Shown here one piece after another: positions 18,414-26,661 of a stretch of 64,000 nucleotides of DNA. A program made the position numbers and the translations under genes. Each line of letters begins with the position of its first letter. Position 1 is the stretch's first letter. The stretch is from Lachnospiraceae bacterium (GTDB lineage Bacteria > Bacillota > Clostridia > Lachnospirales > Lachnospiraceae): the NCBI GenBank assembly GCA_024696005.1, contig JAILHF010000054.1:1-64000 (forward strand). The letters are read 5' to 3'. Under the pieces are notes generated by a model. It was not told the DNA's origin and ran no database searches. It saw only the letters and a program-made list of their open reading frames with translations.

Positions 18414-19289
18414 TCAGATCACGATCCTGACAGAAAGACAGCCGTCTTCATAGGATGCGCTGACACTTCCGTGCATGCGCTCCACAAGCGCGCGGACGAT
18501 CGAAAGTCCGATACCGCTTGCATTTTGAGCCGACTGAACCGTATAGAAACGATCAAAGAGCTGTTCCACCGTTGTGGCGGACAGCCCTTTCGCATGATTT
18601 GAAAAAGTGATCTCACCGTCATCCGTGAGTGTGATCTTCAGATCCCCGTCACTGTACTTGACGGCATTGTTCAGCAGATTCGTAAACACCCTGGTCAGTT
18701 CTGCCTTGTTGACGCTGCGCTCGATGCGCTTTTCGCTGAGGCAGATCTCGGGGGCGATCCCCCTTTCGCTGAGCGCCGGATAAAAGCCGCTGATGCATTC
18801 CGCAAGCAGCATGTTGACGTATACCGTTTCCGTCTCGGGTTCCTCTTCGTCCGAAAGGATCATGGAATAACGGAACAGATCCTCAGTCAGCTGCTTCATC
18901 ATCCCGGAACGTTCCTTCATGATCCCGATGTAACGCGCCTGCTTTTCTTTGTCATCGGTCTTTTCCAGCATGTCAAGGTATCCGCAGATCGCCGTCAGCG
19001 GAGTCCGCAGATCATGCGAAATGTTCGTGATCGATGCCTTCAGCTCCGCGTTTCCCTGATGGTACTGCAGGTGCTCCTCTCTCAGCACCCGCAGCCCTGC
19101 ATTCAGTTTATCCGCCAGCATGACAACGTCCCTGTCTGCCGTGGATACATCAATGAGCGTATTGGTATCACTTTCCGTCCTGTCGGCAAAATCGTCCGCG
19201 ATCTCCCGGATCGATCGTTTGAGAAGAAAGATCTTTATGCAAAGGACCGCGATGACGATCAACAATATGCCGACAACAAGATAGATCAT
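18414..19289 (-). CDS. Sensor histidine kinase of an ABC-linked module
   Basis: This 291-residue kinase has only one N-terminal membrane helix (about 2-23) and almost no extracellular part. It continues with a linker, the phospho-acceptor His92 in ISHDLRTPL, and a C-terminal ATPase domain with a ASGIGLSIV glycine box. Kinases of this short type usually sense through a partner transporter rather than by themselves. It lies 13 bases after the ABC-2 permease gene and is part of the group response regulator, ATPase, permease, kinase. Confidence 0.9.
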   Translation of the reverse strand: MIYLVVGILLIVIAVLCIKIFLLKRSIREIADDFADRTESDTNTLIDVSTADRDVVMLADKLNAGLRVLREEHLQYHQGNAELKASITNISHDLRTPLTAICGYLDMLEKTDDKEKQARYIGIMKERSGMMKQLTEDLFRYSMILSDEEEPETETVYVNMLLAECISGFYPALSERGIAPEICLSEKRIERSVNKAELTRVFTNLLNNAVKYSDGDLKITLTDDGEITFSNHAKGLSATTVEQLFDRFYTVQSAQNASGIGLSIVRALVERMHGSVSASYEDGCLSVRIVI

Positions 19290-19302
19290 GAGATGTACTC
19301 CT

Positions 19303-20142
19303 TTACTTCAGGTCACGCTTTTTGAAGATCAGCATTCCGGCAGCCAGCAGCACCAGCGCCTCTGCCGCAGGAATGAGAACCCCTTCGGCACCCGTTTCTT
19401 CGTCAGTCGTGATCAGCTGTGAAACGGGACAAAGCTTGTGAATGGTCTCATAAACCTTCCGCTTGCTGCCGCCGACATATTCCGGATTGATGACAAGCGC
19501 AGGATCATCCGGAACCTTTTCGTATTGCGGAAGCACCTGTGCCGGGATCTGCTCCACCGGAATATATTGGGGCGCGGAAAGAAGCTGTACCGTCATGATG
19601 CCGCAGATCAGGATCAGAAAAGCTGCTATCACTGCCGTCACGCTCCCCAGGCTCTTGCTCTGCAGGCAAAGACCGATCATGACATAAAGCGCCGTCAGCA
19701 TGGTAACTCCGAAAAACGATACCAGCACCAGCATGAACAGACCCTTTGCACTCAGAGAATACCCTCCCAACAGCAGAGTGCCCAGGCCGGAAATCGTAAG
19801 CCATACGAAAACATACATGATCATTACCGCCGCATGGCAGGTGATAAAGCTGCTCAGATAGATGCTGATCCTGTCATGACCCGCCGCGATCTTGTTCCGC
19901 AAAGTACCGTACTGATGCTCAGCCCCCAGAAACGATGTGATCAGCACTGCCGACAGCACCACTATGGTCAGAAAGCCTGATACGATATAACTCTCGGGCG
20001 AAGGAAGGTTTCTTCCCTCTTCCCTGAACAGGTACTCCTTTATGATATCGAAACCACCGATGAAAAACAGCACTGCCAGACAGATGTATAAGGTCTTGAT
20101 CCGGAATGTCCTTTTGATCCCCGCACGTATAAGCTTATTCAT
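19303..20142 (-). CDS. ABC-2 type transporter permease
   Basis: This 279-residue protein has six predicted membrane helices and a larger outer loop between helices five and six (about residues 185-245), typical of lantibiotic-immunity or bacitracin-type ABC-2 permeases. The ATG at 20142 has a GGGAGGTGG site within the ATPase gene and overlaps it by eight bases. The longer reading to 20193 is rejected. It forms the membrane part of the transporter with the adjacent ATPase; its likely job is resistance to, or removal of, a cell-wall-active peptide. Confidence 0.87.
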   Translation of the reverse strand: MNKLIRAGIKRTFRIKTLYICLAVLFFIGGFDIIKEYLFREEGRNLPSPESYIVSGFLTIVVLSAVLITSFLGAEHQYGTLRNKIAAGHDRISIYLSSFITCHAAVMIMYVFVWLTISGLGTLLLGGYSLSAKGLFMLVLVSFFGVTMLTALYVMIGLCLQSKSLGSVTAVIAAFLILICGIMTVQLLSAPQYIPVEQIPAQVLPQYEKVPDDPALVINPEYVGGSKRKVYETIHKLCPVSQLITTDEETGAEGVLIPAAEALVLLAAGMLIFKKRDLK

Positions 20143-21049
20143 GGCTGCCACCTCCCACAAGAGAGATATAGTAGCTTTCCAGGCTTTCATCACGTTCGGA
20201 TGCCGTGATCAGATCGCAGCCGTGTTTATCCAGCTCACGGGTGATCTGTGACAGAACCGGAGACGCATAGACGTCCGCGTTCTGTTCATCCGTGATCCTG
20301 TATTCCAGGCCCATCCCGTCCAGCACCATGGCCAGCGCCTTCACATCCGTCACCGTAAGCCGGATGCACTTTCTGCACTCTCTTTCGAGCTCTTCCGCGC
20401 TCATCTCCTTGACGACACGCCCCTGATCGATGAAGCCGTAGTGGGTAGCCAGCTTGGAGAGCTCATCAAGAATGTGCGACGAGATAAGGACCGTGATCTT
20501 CCTCTCACGGTTAAGCGCAAGGATCAGCTCACGGATCTCGATGATCCCCTGGGGATCCAGACCGTTTATCGGCTCATCGAGAACCAGAAAATCGGGATCG
20601 CCGCAAAGCGCCACTGCGATGCCCAGTCTCTGGCGCATGCCGAGCGAAAAATTCTTCGCTCTTTTTTTGCCGGTATCCTTGAGCCCCACAAGATTCAGAA
20701 GCTCGCCGATCCCTTCGTAAGTCGGTCTTCCCAGCACGTCATACTGCTGTTTGAGGTTATCCTCTGCCGTCATGTCCAGGTAGATCGAAGGGGTCTCCAC
20801 GATCGCGCCCATCCTGCGCCGTGAGCGGGAAATCCCTCTGTCGCTGTTTTTCACTCCGAAGAGTTCAAAATCTCCGCTGTCCGCTTTCTGCAGTCCGCAG
20901 ATCAGACGGATCAGTGTCGTCTTTCCTGCGCCGTTCTTTCCGACGAAACCGTATACCGAACCTTTCGGCACATTCATCGTAAGTCCCCTGAGAGCCGTGA
21001 AATCCTTATACTTCTTTTCAAGGCAATTTGTTTTCAGAATGTATTCCAT
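20135..21049 (-). CDS. ABC transporter ATP-binding protein
   Basis: This 304-residue ATPase has Walker A GKNGAGKTT, a signature read as SLGMRQRLG, Walker B FLVLDEP and the C-terminal regulatory segment common to BcrA-like ATPases. It powers the adjacent ABC-2 permease. Four direct repeats at 21092-21132, just upstream, are a probable binding site for the neighbouring response regulator. Confidence 0.92.
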   Translation of the reverse strand: MEYILKTNCLEKKYKDFTALRGLTMNVPKGSVYGFVGKNGAGKTTLIRLICGLQKADSGDFELFGVKNSDRGISRSRRRMGAIVETPSIYLDMTAEDNLKQQYDVLGRPTYEGIGELLNLVGLKDTGKKRAKNFSLGMRQRLGIAVALCGDPDFLVLDEPINGLDPQGIIEIRELILALNRERKITVLISSHILDELSKLATHYGFIDQGRVVKEMSAEELERECRKCIRLTVTDVKALAMVLDGMGLEYRITDEQNADVYASPVLSQITRELDKHGCDLITASERDESLESYYISLVGGGSHE

Positions 21050-21091
21050 GATACATCACCTTCCTTTCTGAAAACAGGATATCATGCAACA

Positions 21092-21132
21092 GTTAAGAAA
21101 ACGGTTAAGAGAACAGTTAAGATTTGGTTAAG
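21092..21132. promoter_or_regulatory. Four direct repeats of GTTAAG, probable response-regulator box
   Basis: GTTAAG occurs at 21092, 21104, 21116 and 21127, a spacing of 12, 12 and 11 bases, about one helical turn. OmpR-type regulators bind such tandem repeats. The last copy overlaps the end of the regulator gene; the array sits 43 bases or more before the ATPase start codon. Confidence 0.6.
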
Positions 21133-21796
21133 AACAATCCGTGAGCATGAAGCCTATGCCCCATACCGCGGATATATGATCTTTCCCCGTTGCAGCCTTG
21201 AGTTTGCGGCGAAGATTGTGGATGTGGATCTTGAGGGAATCCTCGGTGCAGTCGGGCGTATCGTCGCTTATGTTCTCCAGTATGGTCAGTTTGGGCACCA
21301 CCTGGGCAGGCTTCAGCATCAAAAGCCTCAAAATGGCGTACTCCGTTCTGGTCAGCCGTATTTCCGTGCCGTTGCACGCAACGGAATGTGCGTCCTGATC
21401 AAGGGATATGTCCTGAAACCGCAGGATGTTTTTATCGGGAGCCGCCTCCGCCCTTCGAAGCTGCACGTCAATGCGTGCCAGCAGTTCCTCCATCTCGAAA
21501 GGCTTGGTCATATAATCGGCAGCGCCCCCGCGCAGGAGCCCCACCTTGTCCGCCGTCTCTGCTTTTGCGCTCAGAACGATCACCGGGATCCCCTTGATCT
21601 GTTGTATCAGCTCTTCCCCGCTCAGGCCCGGAAGCATCAGATCCAGCAATATCAGATCCGGCTTCTCCCCGGCCAGAAGCAACTGTGCTTCCGTTCCCGA
21701 ATACGCTGCGATCACCTCGTAGCCTTCTTCACGCAATCTTTCATTCAGCATTTCGTTGATGTGCCTGTCATCATCAACGATCATGATCCTGCTCAA
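21128..21796 (-). CDS. OmpR-family response regulator
   Basis: This 222-residue regulator has a receiver domain (acidic DDD at 8-10, phospho-acceptor Asp52 in LLDLMLPG, Lys in TKPFEM) and a C-terminal winged-helix domain. Its probable start is a TTG at 21796, with AAAGGG upstream; an ATG at 21784 would remove four residues of the first strand. It likely controls the downstream ATPase and permease through the GTTAAG repeats, with the kinase at 18414 as partner. Confidence 0.91.
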   Translation of the reverse strand: MSRIMIVDDDRHINEMLNERLREEGYEVIAAYSGTEAQLLLAGEKPDLILLDLMLPGLSGEELIQQIKGIPVIVLSAKAETADKVGLLRGGAADYMTKPFEMEELLARIDVQLRRAEAAPDKNILRFQDISLDQDAHSVACNGTEIRLTRTEYAILRLLMLKPAQVVPKLTILENISDDTPDCTEDSLKIHIHNLRRKLKAATGKDHISAVWGIGFMLTDCS

Positions 21797-21839
21797 GTTT
21801 CTGCCCTTTCCCTTTTTTCGGATAGCATGCTCCGCACTG

Positions 21840-23090
21840 TTACTTATAGAAATACTGCAGCAGCAGCAATGTCACTCCGTCGTATGATTTTTCCTGAAGG
21901 ATCTCTCCCTGGATCCTCCAGCCTTCCGTTGCCGTGTCGGATATCAGCTCATCCACGGCAGGCATTTCGTCTATCACGTGGGAGTCGGCGTCATAGATCG
22001 CCCATTCGATCTCCGCGGCTGCATCGTTGATCCGGTAAACACGTTCATCGAATTCGGGCTCCGGTCCGAAATGCTCCAGATAGATGGCTTTTAACTGCTC
22101 AATGTCTTCTTTCGTTTCAAGCTTTTCGGGAAGGGTAACGGCCCCGGATGCCACCAGCGCATCCATCTTTTGATCCCGGGCATCAATATAATCAAAAAGG
22201 ATGTATCCGTACATTTCCCAGAAAGCAGAGAGACGAAGGTACGGATCCTCGCTCCTGCTCAAAGCCAGGACACTCAGAAAGTTGGCCTCATTTTCAAGAT
22301 AGTAGCCTTTATGATGGCAATACTCATGCGCTTCCAGTGTCAGCAGATACAGGGGGTTGATATAGCGGTTGTGCGTGGGTTCCATTGTAAAAGGATAGTT
22401 ATATCCTCCTATGTTCATGCGATCCAGGATGTCGGAACAGATCGCTGCCTTGACCGGCGGATAATGCCCCTTCAGGCAGACAAACTCATTCCCCAGCTCC
22501 TGCATCGCTTTGGCGATGAGTTCCCGGTTTTCTTCCTCCGTTCTGAAATCCACACTGCCGTCTTCCGCGATGGCGATCTCTTCGGCAGCGGCATTCCCTC
22601 CGTTCACGATATAGCACAGGAGATCATAAAGCTCTTCATAGGTGAAACTCGTGCGAAGCTCGGGATTCCCCTGCTTCAATACGGTTCCGTTAAACGGGAT
22701 GAACCAGGTCGGAACATACAAAAACACGACGATCAGAAGCCCCAGGGAAAACGTTTTGAAATGCAGAACGGCAAATTTCCGATAAGCTGCCTTTTTACGC
22801 AGAAACAGCAAAAGGATCAGGATCACAACGGATGCCACCGCCATGAACGCCCCGATGAACATCACGATTTCTCCCACAGCAAACGGGAACGGCTCGGTGA
22901 TGAAGGTGATCACGTCACATACTTTTCCGTAAACGTTTAATGCGTACCAGTCACAAAAGCTGTGTGACAAAAGCGCCGGGACAAGACCCAGCACAATGAG
23001 AGCCGTGACCACGATCACCGCTTTCAGGTATCGTGACAGCATTTTTTTGCTCTTTTTCGATTTTTCGCTTTTCTCTTCCCGTTCTTCCAT
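21840..23090 (-). CDS. DUF3810 membrane protein with HExxH motif
   Basis: This 416-residue protein starts with a charged Glu/Lys/Ser-rich segment, has three membrane helices in the first 130 residues and a soluble C-terminal domain. The DUF3810 signature HEYCHHKGY followed by ENEANF is present. HExxH with a downstream Glu is the arrangement of zinc metalloproteases, so a membrane peptidase is plausible, although I know of no demonstrated activity for the family. It lies between two two-component modules, 43 bases before one and after a terminator from the other. Confidence 0.82.
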   Translation of the reverse strand: MEEREEKSEKSKKSKKMLSRYLKAVIVVTALIVLGLVPALLSHSFCDWYALNVYGKVCDVITFITEPFPFAVGEIVMFIGAFMAVASVVILILLLFLRKKAAYRKFAVLHFKTFSLGLLIVVFLYVPTWFIPFNGTVLKQGNPELRTSFTYEELYDLLCYIVNGGNAAAEEIAIAEDGSVDFRTEEENRELIAKAMQELGNEFVCLKGHYPPVKAAICSDILDRMNIGGYNYPFTMEPTHNRYINPLYLLTLEAHEYCHHKGYYLENEANFLSVLALSRSEDPYLRLSAFWEMYGYILFDYIDARDQKMDALVASGAVTLPEKLETKEDIEQLKAIYLEHFGPEPEFDERVYRINDAAAEIEWAIYDADSHVIDEMPAVDELISDTATEGWRIQGEILQEKSYDGVTLLLLQYFYK

Positions 23091-23109
23091 GCGTCCCCCA
23101 TGCTCCGCA

Positions 23110-23148
23110 AAAAAATGGCATACCCAAGCTATGAGTATACCATTTTTT
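23110..23148 (-). terminator. Terminator between kinase and DUF3810 genes
   Basis: A 14-base arm (23110-23123) pairs with 23135-23148 with one mismatch around an 11-base loop; the stem ends in six A/T pairs. It closes the upstream kinase transcript (ending 23181) on the minus strand. Confidence 0.75.
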
Positions 23149-23180
23149 GAACGGATTTACAAACGCGTGACGGCGGGAAT

Positions 23181-24530
23181 TCAGGCAGGTCCGTCGATCG
23201 GAATGTAAACGGTAAACTCGATCTCCCCGTGCTCCGGATCCGTCTTGACATAAATGTCCCCGTACAGCTTGCGGGCGATCTCCCGCGCTTCAAAAAGACC
23301 GATCCCGCTCCCCGCGACCCCGGATGCATTGGATCCGCGCCAAAAGCTGTTGAAGAGATAGGGAAGCTCGTTTTCATCGGGCACCTGCCCTCTGTTCTTC
23401 ACAATGAAATAAAAGCCGTCCCCTTCTTTGTCCAGGTTCAGCGATATGCCCTCGCCGTTTCCGTATTTGACCGCATTCTCCACAAGCTGCGACAGGATCC
23501 TGCATATGCCGCTTTTATCGCTTTTGATCATGGCATTGTGCCCGGCTTCGATCGAAAGCGGGATCCGCAGGACCTCCAGCCGCATCGCAAACCGGTCTCT
23601 GATGAATTCTTCGATCTCCTTCAGGTAAAACGGCTCAACCTCCGGTTCAAAATCCGCGATGCCGGCCGAGGCTTTTTCGATCAGCTCTTTCACGAGCTCC
23701 GTGACATCATCAGCGTTTTTGCTGATCTTTGCCGCAACCTCCGCGTCCTTTTCATTTATGACGCCGTCCGGCTGGTAAAGGCCCGTGCTGATGGCATCCG
23801 CATAAAGCTTGATGTTTGCAACGGGGGTCTTGATCCCGTGCGCGATCGTTGTCATCATGGTAAGATGCTCGCGGCTCAGCTCGTTGATGCGTCTTTTCTT
23901 GTTCTCCAGATTGTCGCTCAGCATATTGATCCCCCATACAAAACGTCCGAACAAACGGTTTTTTGTCTCGGGGATCTTTTCGGTCATCTCGTTTTTCGAG
24001 AGTTTTTCCGGATAGGCCGCGAGTTTTCCGAAAGGAGCAAGGATCGCACTGTTAATGTAGAAACACACGGAAAGCGTGATGATAAGCGCCGCCGCAAGGC
24101 AAAGGTTCATCAGCAGCCGCAGCCGGACGCGCACGGCATCCCGGTACACAAAGCCCACAAAGCCGATGATGCGCCCTTTATGATGAAGGGCCCACAGCCT
24201 GACGGAAGCGTCTTCCTTATTGATGAGCGACACCTCACTGTTCCCTGCTTCCGCAGGATAATAGCAGATCCTGTCCGGCGCCCCTTTTTTTTTCGAAAGC
24301 GGGCTCTCTCCGGCCTGCATTTTACGGTCGAGTTCCGCGATCTTTTCCTCTGCCTGTCCGGGATCTTCGTTTTCCATGCTCTCCTGAAGCTCGGAAAAAA
24401 CACGGTTCATCCAGATGACCGCTTCATTCTCATTACGTTTTACGAATGCGGAAAACAAAAGATTTAATGCCAGAAACAATGCGGCAAAAAGGAACACCAC
24501 AGATATAAAAAGCTTTGCGAGCCTCTTCAT
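23181..24530 (-). CDS. Sensor histidine kinase
   Basis: This kinase has about 449 residues and two membrane helices enclosing a medium-sized outer domain (about 35-130). A HAMP-like linker follows, then the phospho-acceptor segment IAHGIKTPVANI and a C-terminal ATPase domain with GSGIGLFEAR. It overlaps the response regulator gene by the four bases ATGA. The ATG at 24530 is preferred; the 31 extra residues upstream are the regulator gene in another frame. It pairs with the regulator at 24527-25213. Confidence 0.9.
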   Translation of the reverse strand: MKRLAKLFISVVFLFAALFLALNLLFSAFVKRNENEAVIWMNRVFSELQESMENEDPGQAEEKIAELDRKMQAGESPLSKKKGAPDRICYYPAEAGNSEVSLINKEDASVRLWALHHKGRIIGFVGFVYRDAVRVRLRLLMNLCLAAALIITLSVCFYINSAILAPFGKLAAYPEKLSKNEMTEKIPETKNRLFGRFVWGINMLSDNLENKKRRINELSREHLTMMTTIAHGIKTPVANIKLYADAISTGLYQPDGVINEKDAEVAAKISKNADDVTELVKELIEKASAGIADFEPEVEPFYLKEIEEFIRDRFAMRLEVLRIPLSIEAGHNAMIKSDKSGICRILSQLVENAVKYGNGEGISLNLDKEGDGFYFIVKNRGQVPDENELPYLFNSFWRGSNASGVAGSGIGLFEAREIARKLYGDIYVKTDPEHGEIEFTVYIPIDGPA

Positions 24531-25213
24531 TCCCCGCCGCCTCCGAACTGATAGCCCACTCCCCAGACCGTACGGATCAGCCTGGGATTCTTCGGATCCT
24601 CTTCCAGCTTCTCGCGAAGCCATCTGATGTGCACGTTCAGGCTGCCCTGTTCGCTGACGGAATCAAAGCCCCATACTTCGTTGAACAGCTTCTCTTTTTT
24701 GATGACCTGGGCAGGATGCGCCATCAGGTACGCCAGAAGATCGAATTCTTTGGCGCCCGCGGGGATCACCTCCCCGTCTTTGTATACGGTCCTTGTGTTA
24801 AGATCCAGCGTGATGTTCTCATGACTGAGCAGCTGCCTGTCCTCCGAAAGCTCATAAGTCCGGCGGAGCAAGGCCCGGATCTTGAATCCGAGAACAGGGA
24901 TCGAAAACGGCTTGTCGACATAATCATCCGCCCCTACCTGAAGCCCCAGGATCTTGCTCTGATCATCGGTCTTTGCACTCATCATGAGAACGGGGAGCTT
25001 CTGTGTCTTCCGGATCTCCTGAAGCGCCTCGTATCCGTCCATTCCCGGGAGCATGACATCAAGAAGCAGCAATTTGAAGGCTGCCTTCCGGAGGGCTTCG
25101 ATCCCCTCCTCCGCATTCATCTTCCATTCCACGCTGTAGCCTTCGCGCCTGAGGAAGTCGCAGATCAGGGTACCCAGTTCTTCATTATCTTCGATCACAA
25201 GTATGTCCGTCAT
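24527..25213 (-). CDS. OmpR-family response regulator
   Basis: This 228-residue regulator has a receiver domain with Asp52 in LLDVMLPGMDG and Lys in DKPFSI, and a winged-helix output domain ending RTVWGVGYQF. It follows the lipoprotein hydrolase gene by 29 bases and precedes its kinase. The IR at 29991-30011 upstream of the ABC genes is a candidate target. Confidence 0.92.
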   Translation of the reverse strand: MTDILVIEDNEELGTLICDFLRREGYSVEWKMNAEEGIEALRKAAFKLLLLDVMLPGMDGYEALQEIRKTQKLPVLMMSAKTDDQSKILGLQVGADDYVDKPFSIPVLGFKIRALLRRTYELSEDRQLLSHENITLDLNTRTVYKDGEVIPAGAKEFDLLAYLMAHPAQVIKKEKLFNEVWGFDSVSEQGSLNVHIRWLREKLEEDPKNPRLIRTVWGVGYQFGGGGE

Positions 25214-25242
25214 GTCCCTATCATACTTCGTTTTATCGCTTT

Positions 25243-26661
25243 TTACAACTCCGCCGGCACATCCCCGAAATTCCCGACCTTCACGAATTCCGGCACATCT
25301 TCCGCATAATAGCCCTGTGTAAAGGCCACATGGATGTCACCGCTCGCGTAATCCACGATCACCGTATGTACCGTTCCTGCGTTATGCACATTCAGAACCT
25401 CATGCTGTTCCACGACCTCTTTCGACATGAGCCCCTTCACATCCGCCACGGAGAATCTGTCTTTCTCGCTGACCCATTTATTATACTTTGCAAAACGGTC
25501 GGTGTTGCTGTTAACACCGGTAAAGGAATCCCGGTTCCCCTTCGTCGCAAAGGAATTGACGATGCAGAGCGCATCGGCACTGTCCCATTCAAGTCCTTCC
25601 ATCAGCTCCGTATCGGCGCTGCGGAGGACCGAAACCGCTTTTCCCGCTTCCCGGACCTCACGTGTCGCGTTCTCACAGCAAAAGGCATCTTTGCTGTCCG
25701 TTACCAGAAGATTGTTGCACCAGGTAAAGTCTCCGCTCTCCGCCAGCAGGAACTCGCCGGCTTCCCGGGCCGTCCGGAACTCTTCCAACGCATGGCGGAT
25801 CTCGTGGGTATAGCACTTCTTTCCTTCGTATACAAAGGGCATCCCTTCCGCGGCCCCGGTCCCGGAACCCACATCCAGTATGGCGATCATCACTCCGTCA
25901 TCATTCACGGCCGTGATCATGTCCAGGATCCCGAGAATGCTGATGGCGGTGAGCGAACGTTCGTGCTTCTTCATGTGCATCACGGCATGGATCTTTGTCA
26001 TCTGTGCCTCGCTTCCGAGGTTCCATTCCAGATTCCGCATGGTGATCCGTTCCCCCGTGACGGTCCTGCTGCCTCCGAGGGAAAGCGCGCTGCAGGCCGT
26101 TCCCCTGAGGGCATCCGGTATCATCTGCATCGTGAGCGCTTCGATATAGCTGAGCTTTCCGTCCTCCTCGTATCCCTCTTCTCCGCCGGAGAGGGTTCTC
26201 GCAAAGCTCTCGATCTCCCTTCTGTAGTCCTCCGGGATCGACGCTTCGAGTGTCAGGACTCTTTCTTCAAGCGAAGCGTAATTTGCCGGCCGCCCGAGAA
26301 ACACGCTTCTCAGGTTTTCATGCAGATAAGGATCGAAAAACGCCGCATAATCGGGCACCGCCTCAAGAATGGTCTTTGCATAAGCTGCTCCCACTTCTTC
26401 GGGGCTGCTCTTCTCATAATCCAGCGTTACATCATAATAGGATGCGTATCTCTTGATCTCACACAGCCCGTCATCCGAGAGAAAGGTATCCAGCAGTTCT
26501 TCCGTTCCGCTCTCATCCGACAGGAATATTTCTTCTTCCACGTTATAAGAGCCGACCTTCACCATCCCGCCGGTCCCCTCCGGCACTTCCCTGCTCCCGC
26601 ATCCGCACAGGGCAGTGAGCATGACCGCAACGACAAGTTTTCCGATTGTTTTTTTATTCAT
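25243..26661 (-). CDS. Lipoprotein with C45/choloylglycine-type Ntn-hydrolase fold
   Basis: This 472-residue predicted lipoprotein has a lipobox LCGC with Cys21. The rest resembles C45-like acyltransferases and linear amide hydrolases: a probable self-cleavage site before Cys190 in RGTACSALSL, followed by MRNLEWN, matching the nucleophile-plus-R..(D/E)W signature of this class. In the family, autocatalytic cleavage exposes the Cys as an N-terminal nucleophile for amide or acyl bonds. It overlaps the FtsX permease gene by eight bases and lies before the regulator/kinase pair, so a surface hydrolase acting on an acylated peptide or signal linked to the transporter is an attractive but unproved idea. 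Confidence 0.75.
   Translation of the reverse strand: MNKKTIGKLVVAVMLTALCGCGSREVPEGTGGMVKVGSYNVEEEIFLSDESGTEELLDTFLSDDGLCEIKRYASYYDVTLDYEKSSPEEVGAAYAKTILEAVPDYAAFFDPYLHENLRSVFLGRPANYASLEERVLTLEASIPEDYRREIESFARTLSGGEEGYEEDGKLSYIEALTMQMIPDALRGTACSALSLGGSRTVTGERITMRNLEWNLGSEAQMTKIHAVMHMKKHERSLTAISILGILDMITAVNDDGVMIAILDVGSGTGAAEGMPFVYEGKKCYTHEIRHALEEFRTAREAGEFLLAESGDFTWCNNLLVTDSKDAFCCENATREVREAGKAVSVLRSADTELMEGLEWDSADALCIVNSFATKGNRDSFTGVNSNTDRFAKYNKWVSEKDRFSVADVKGLMSKEVVEQHEVLNVHNAGTVHTVIVDYASGDIHVAFTQGYYAEDVPEFVKVGNFGDVPAEL

Noticed and set aside
21092-21132. CRISPR-like or microsatellite reading of the GTTAAG repeats
   Set aside because: Units are only six bases, four copies with one-turn spacing and placed at a promoter, which fits a regulator box.
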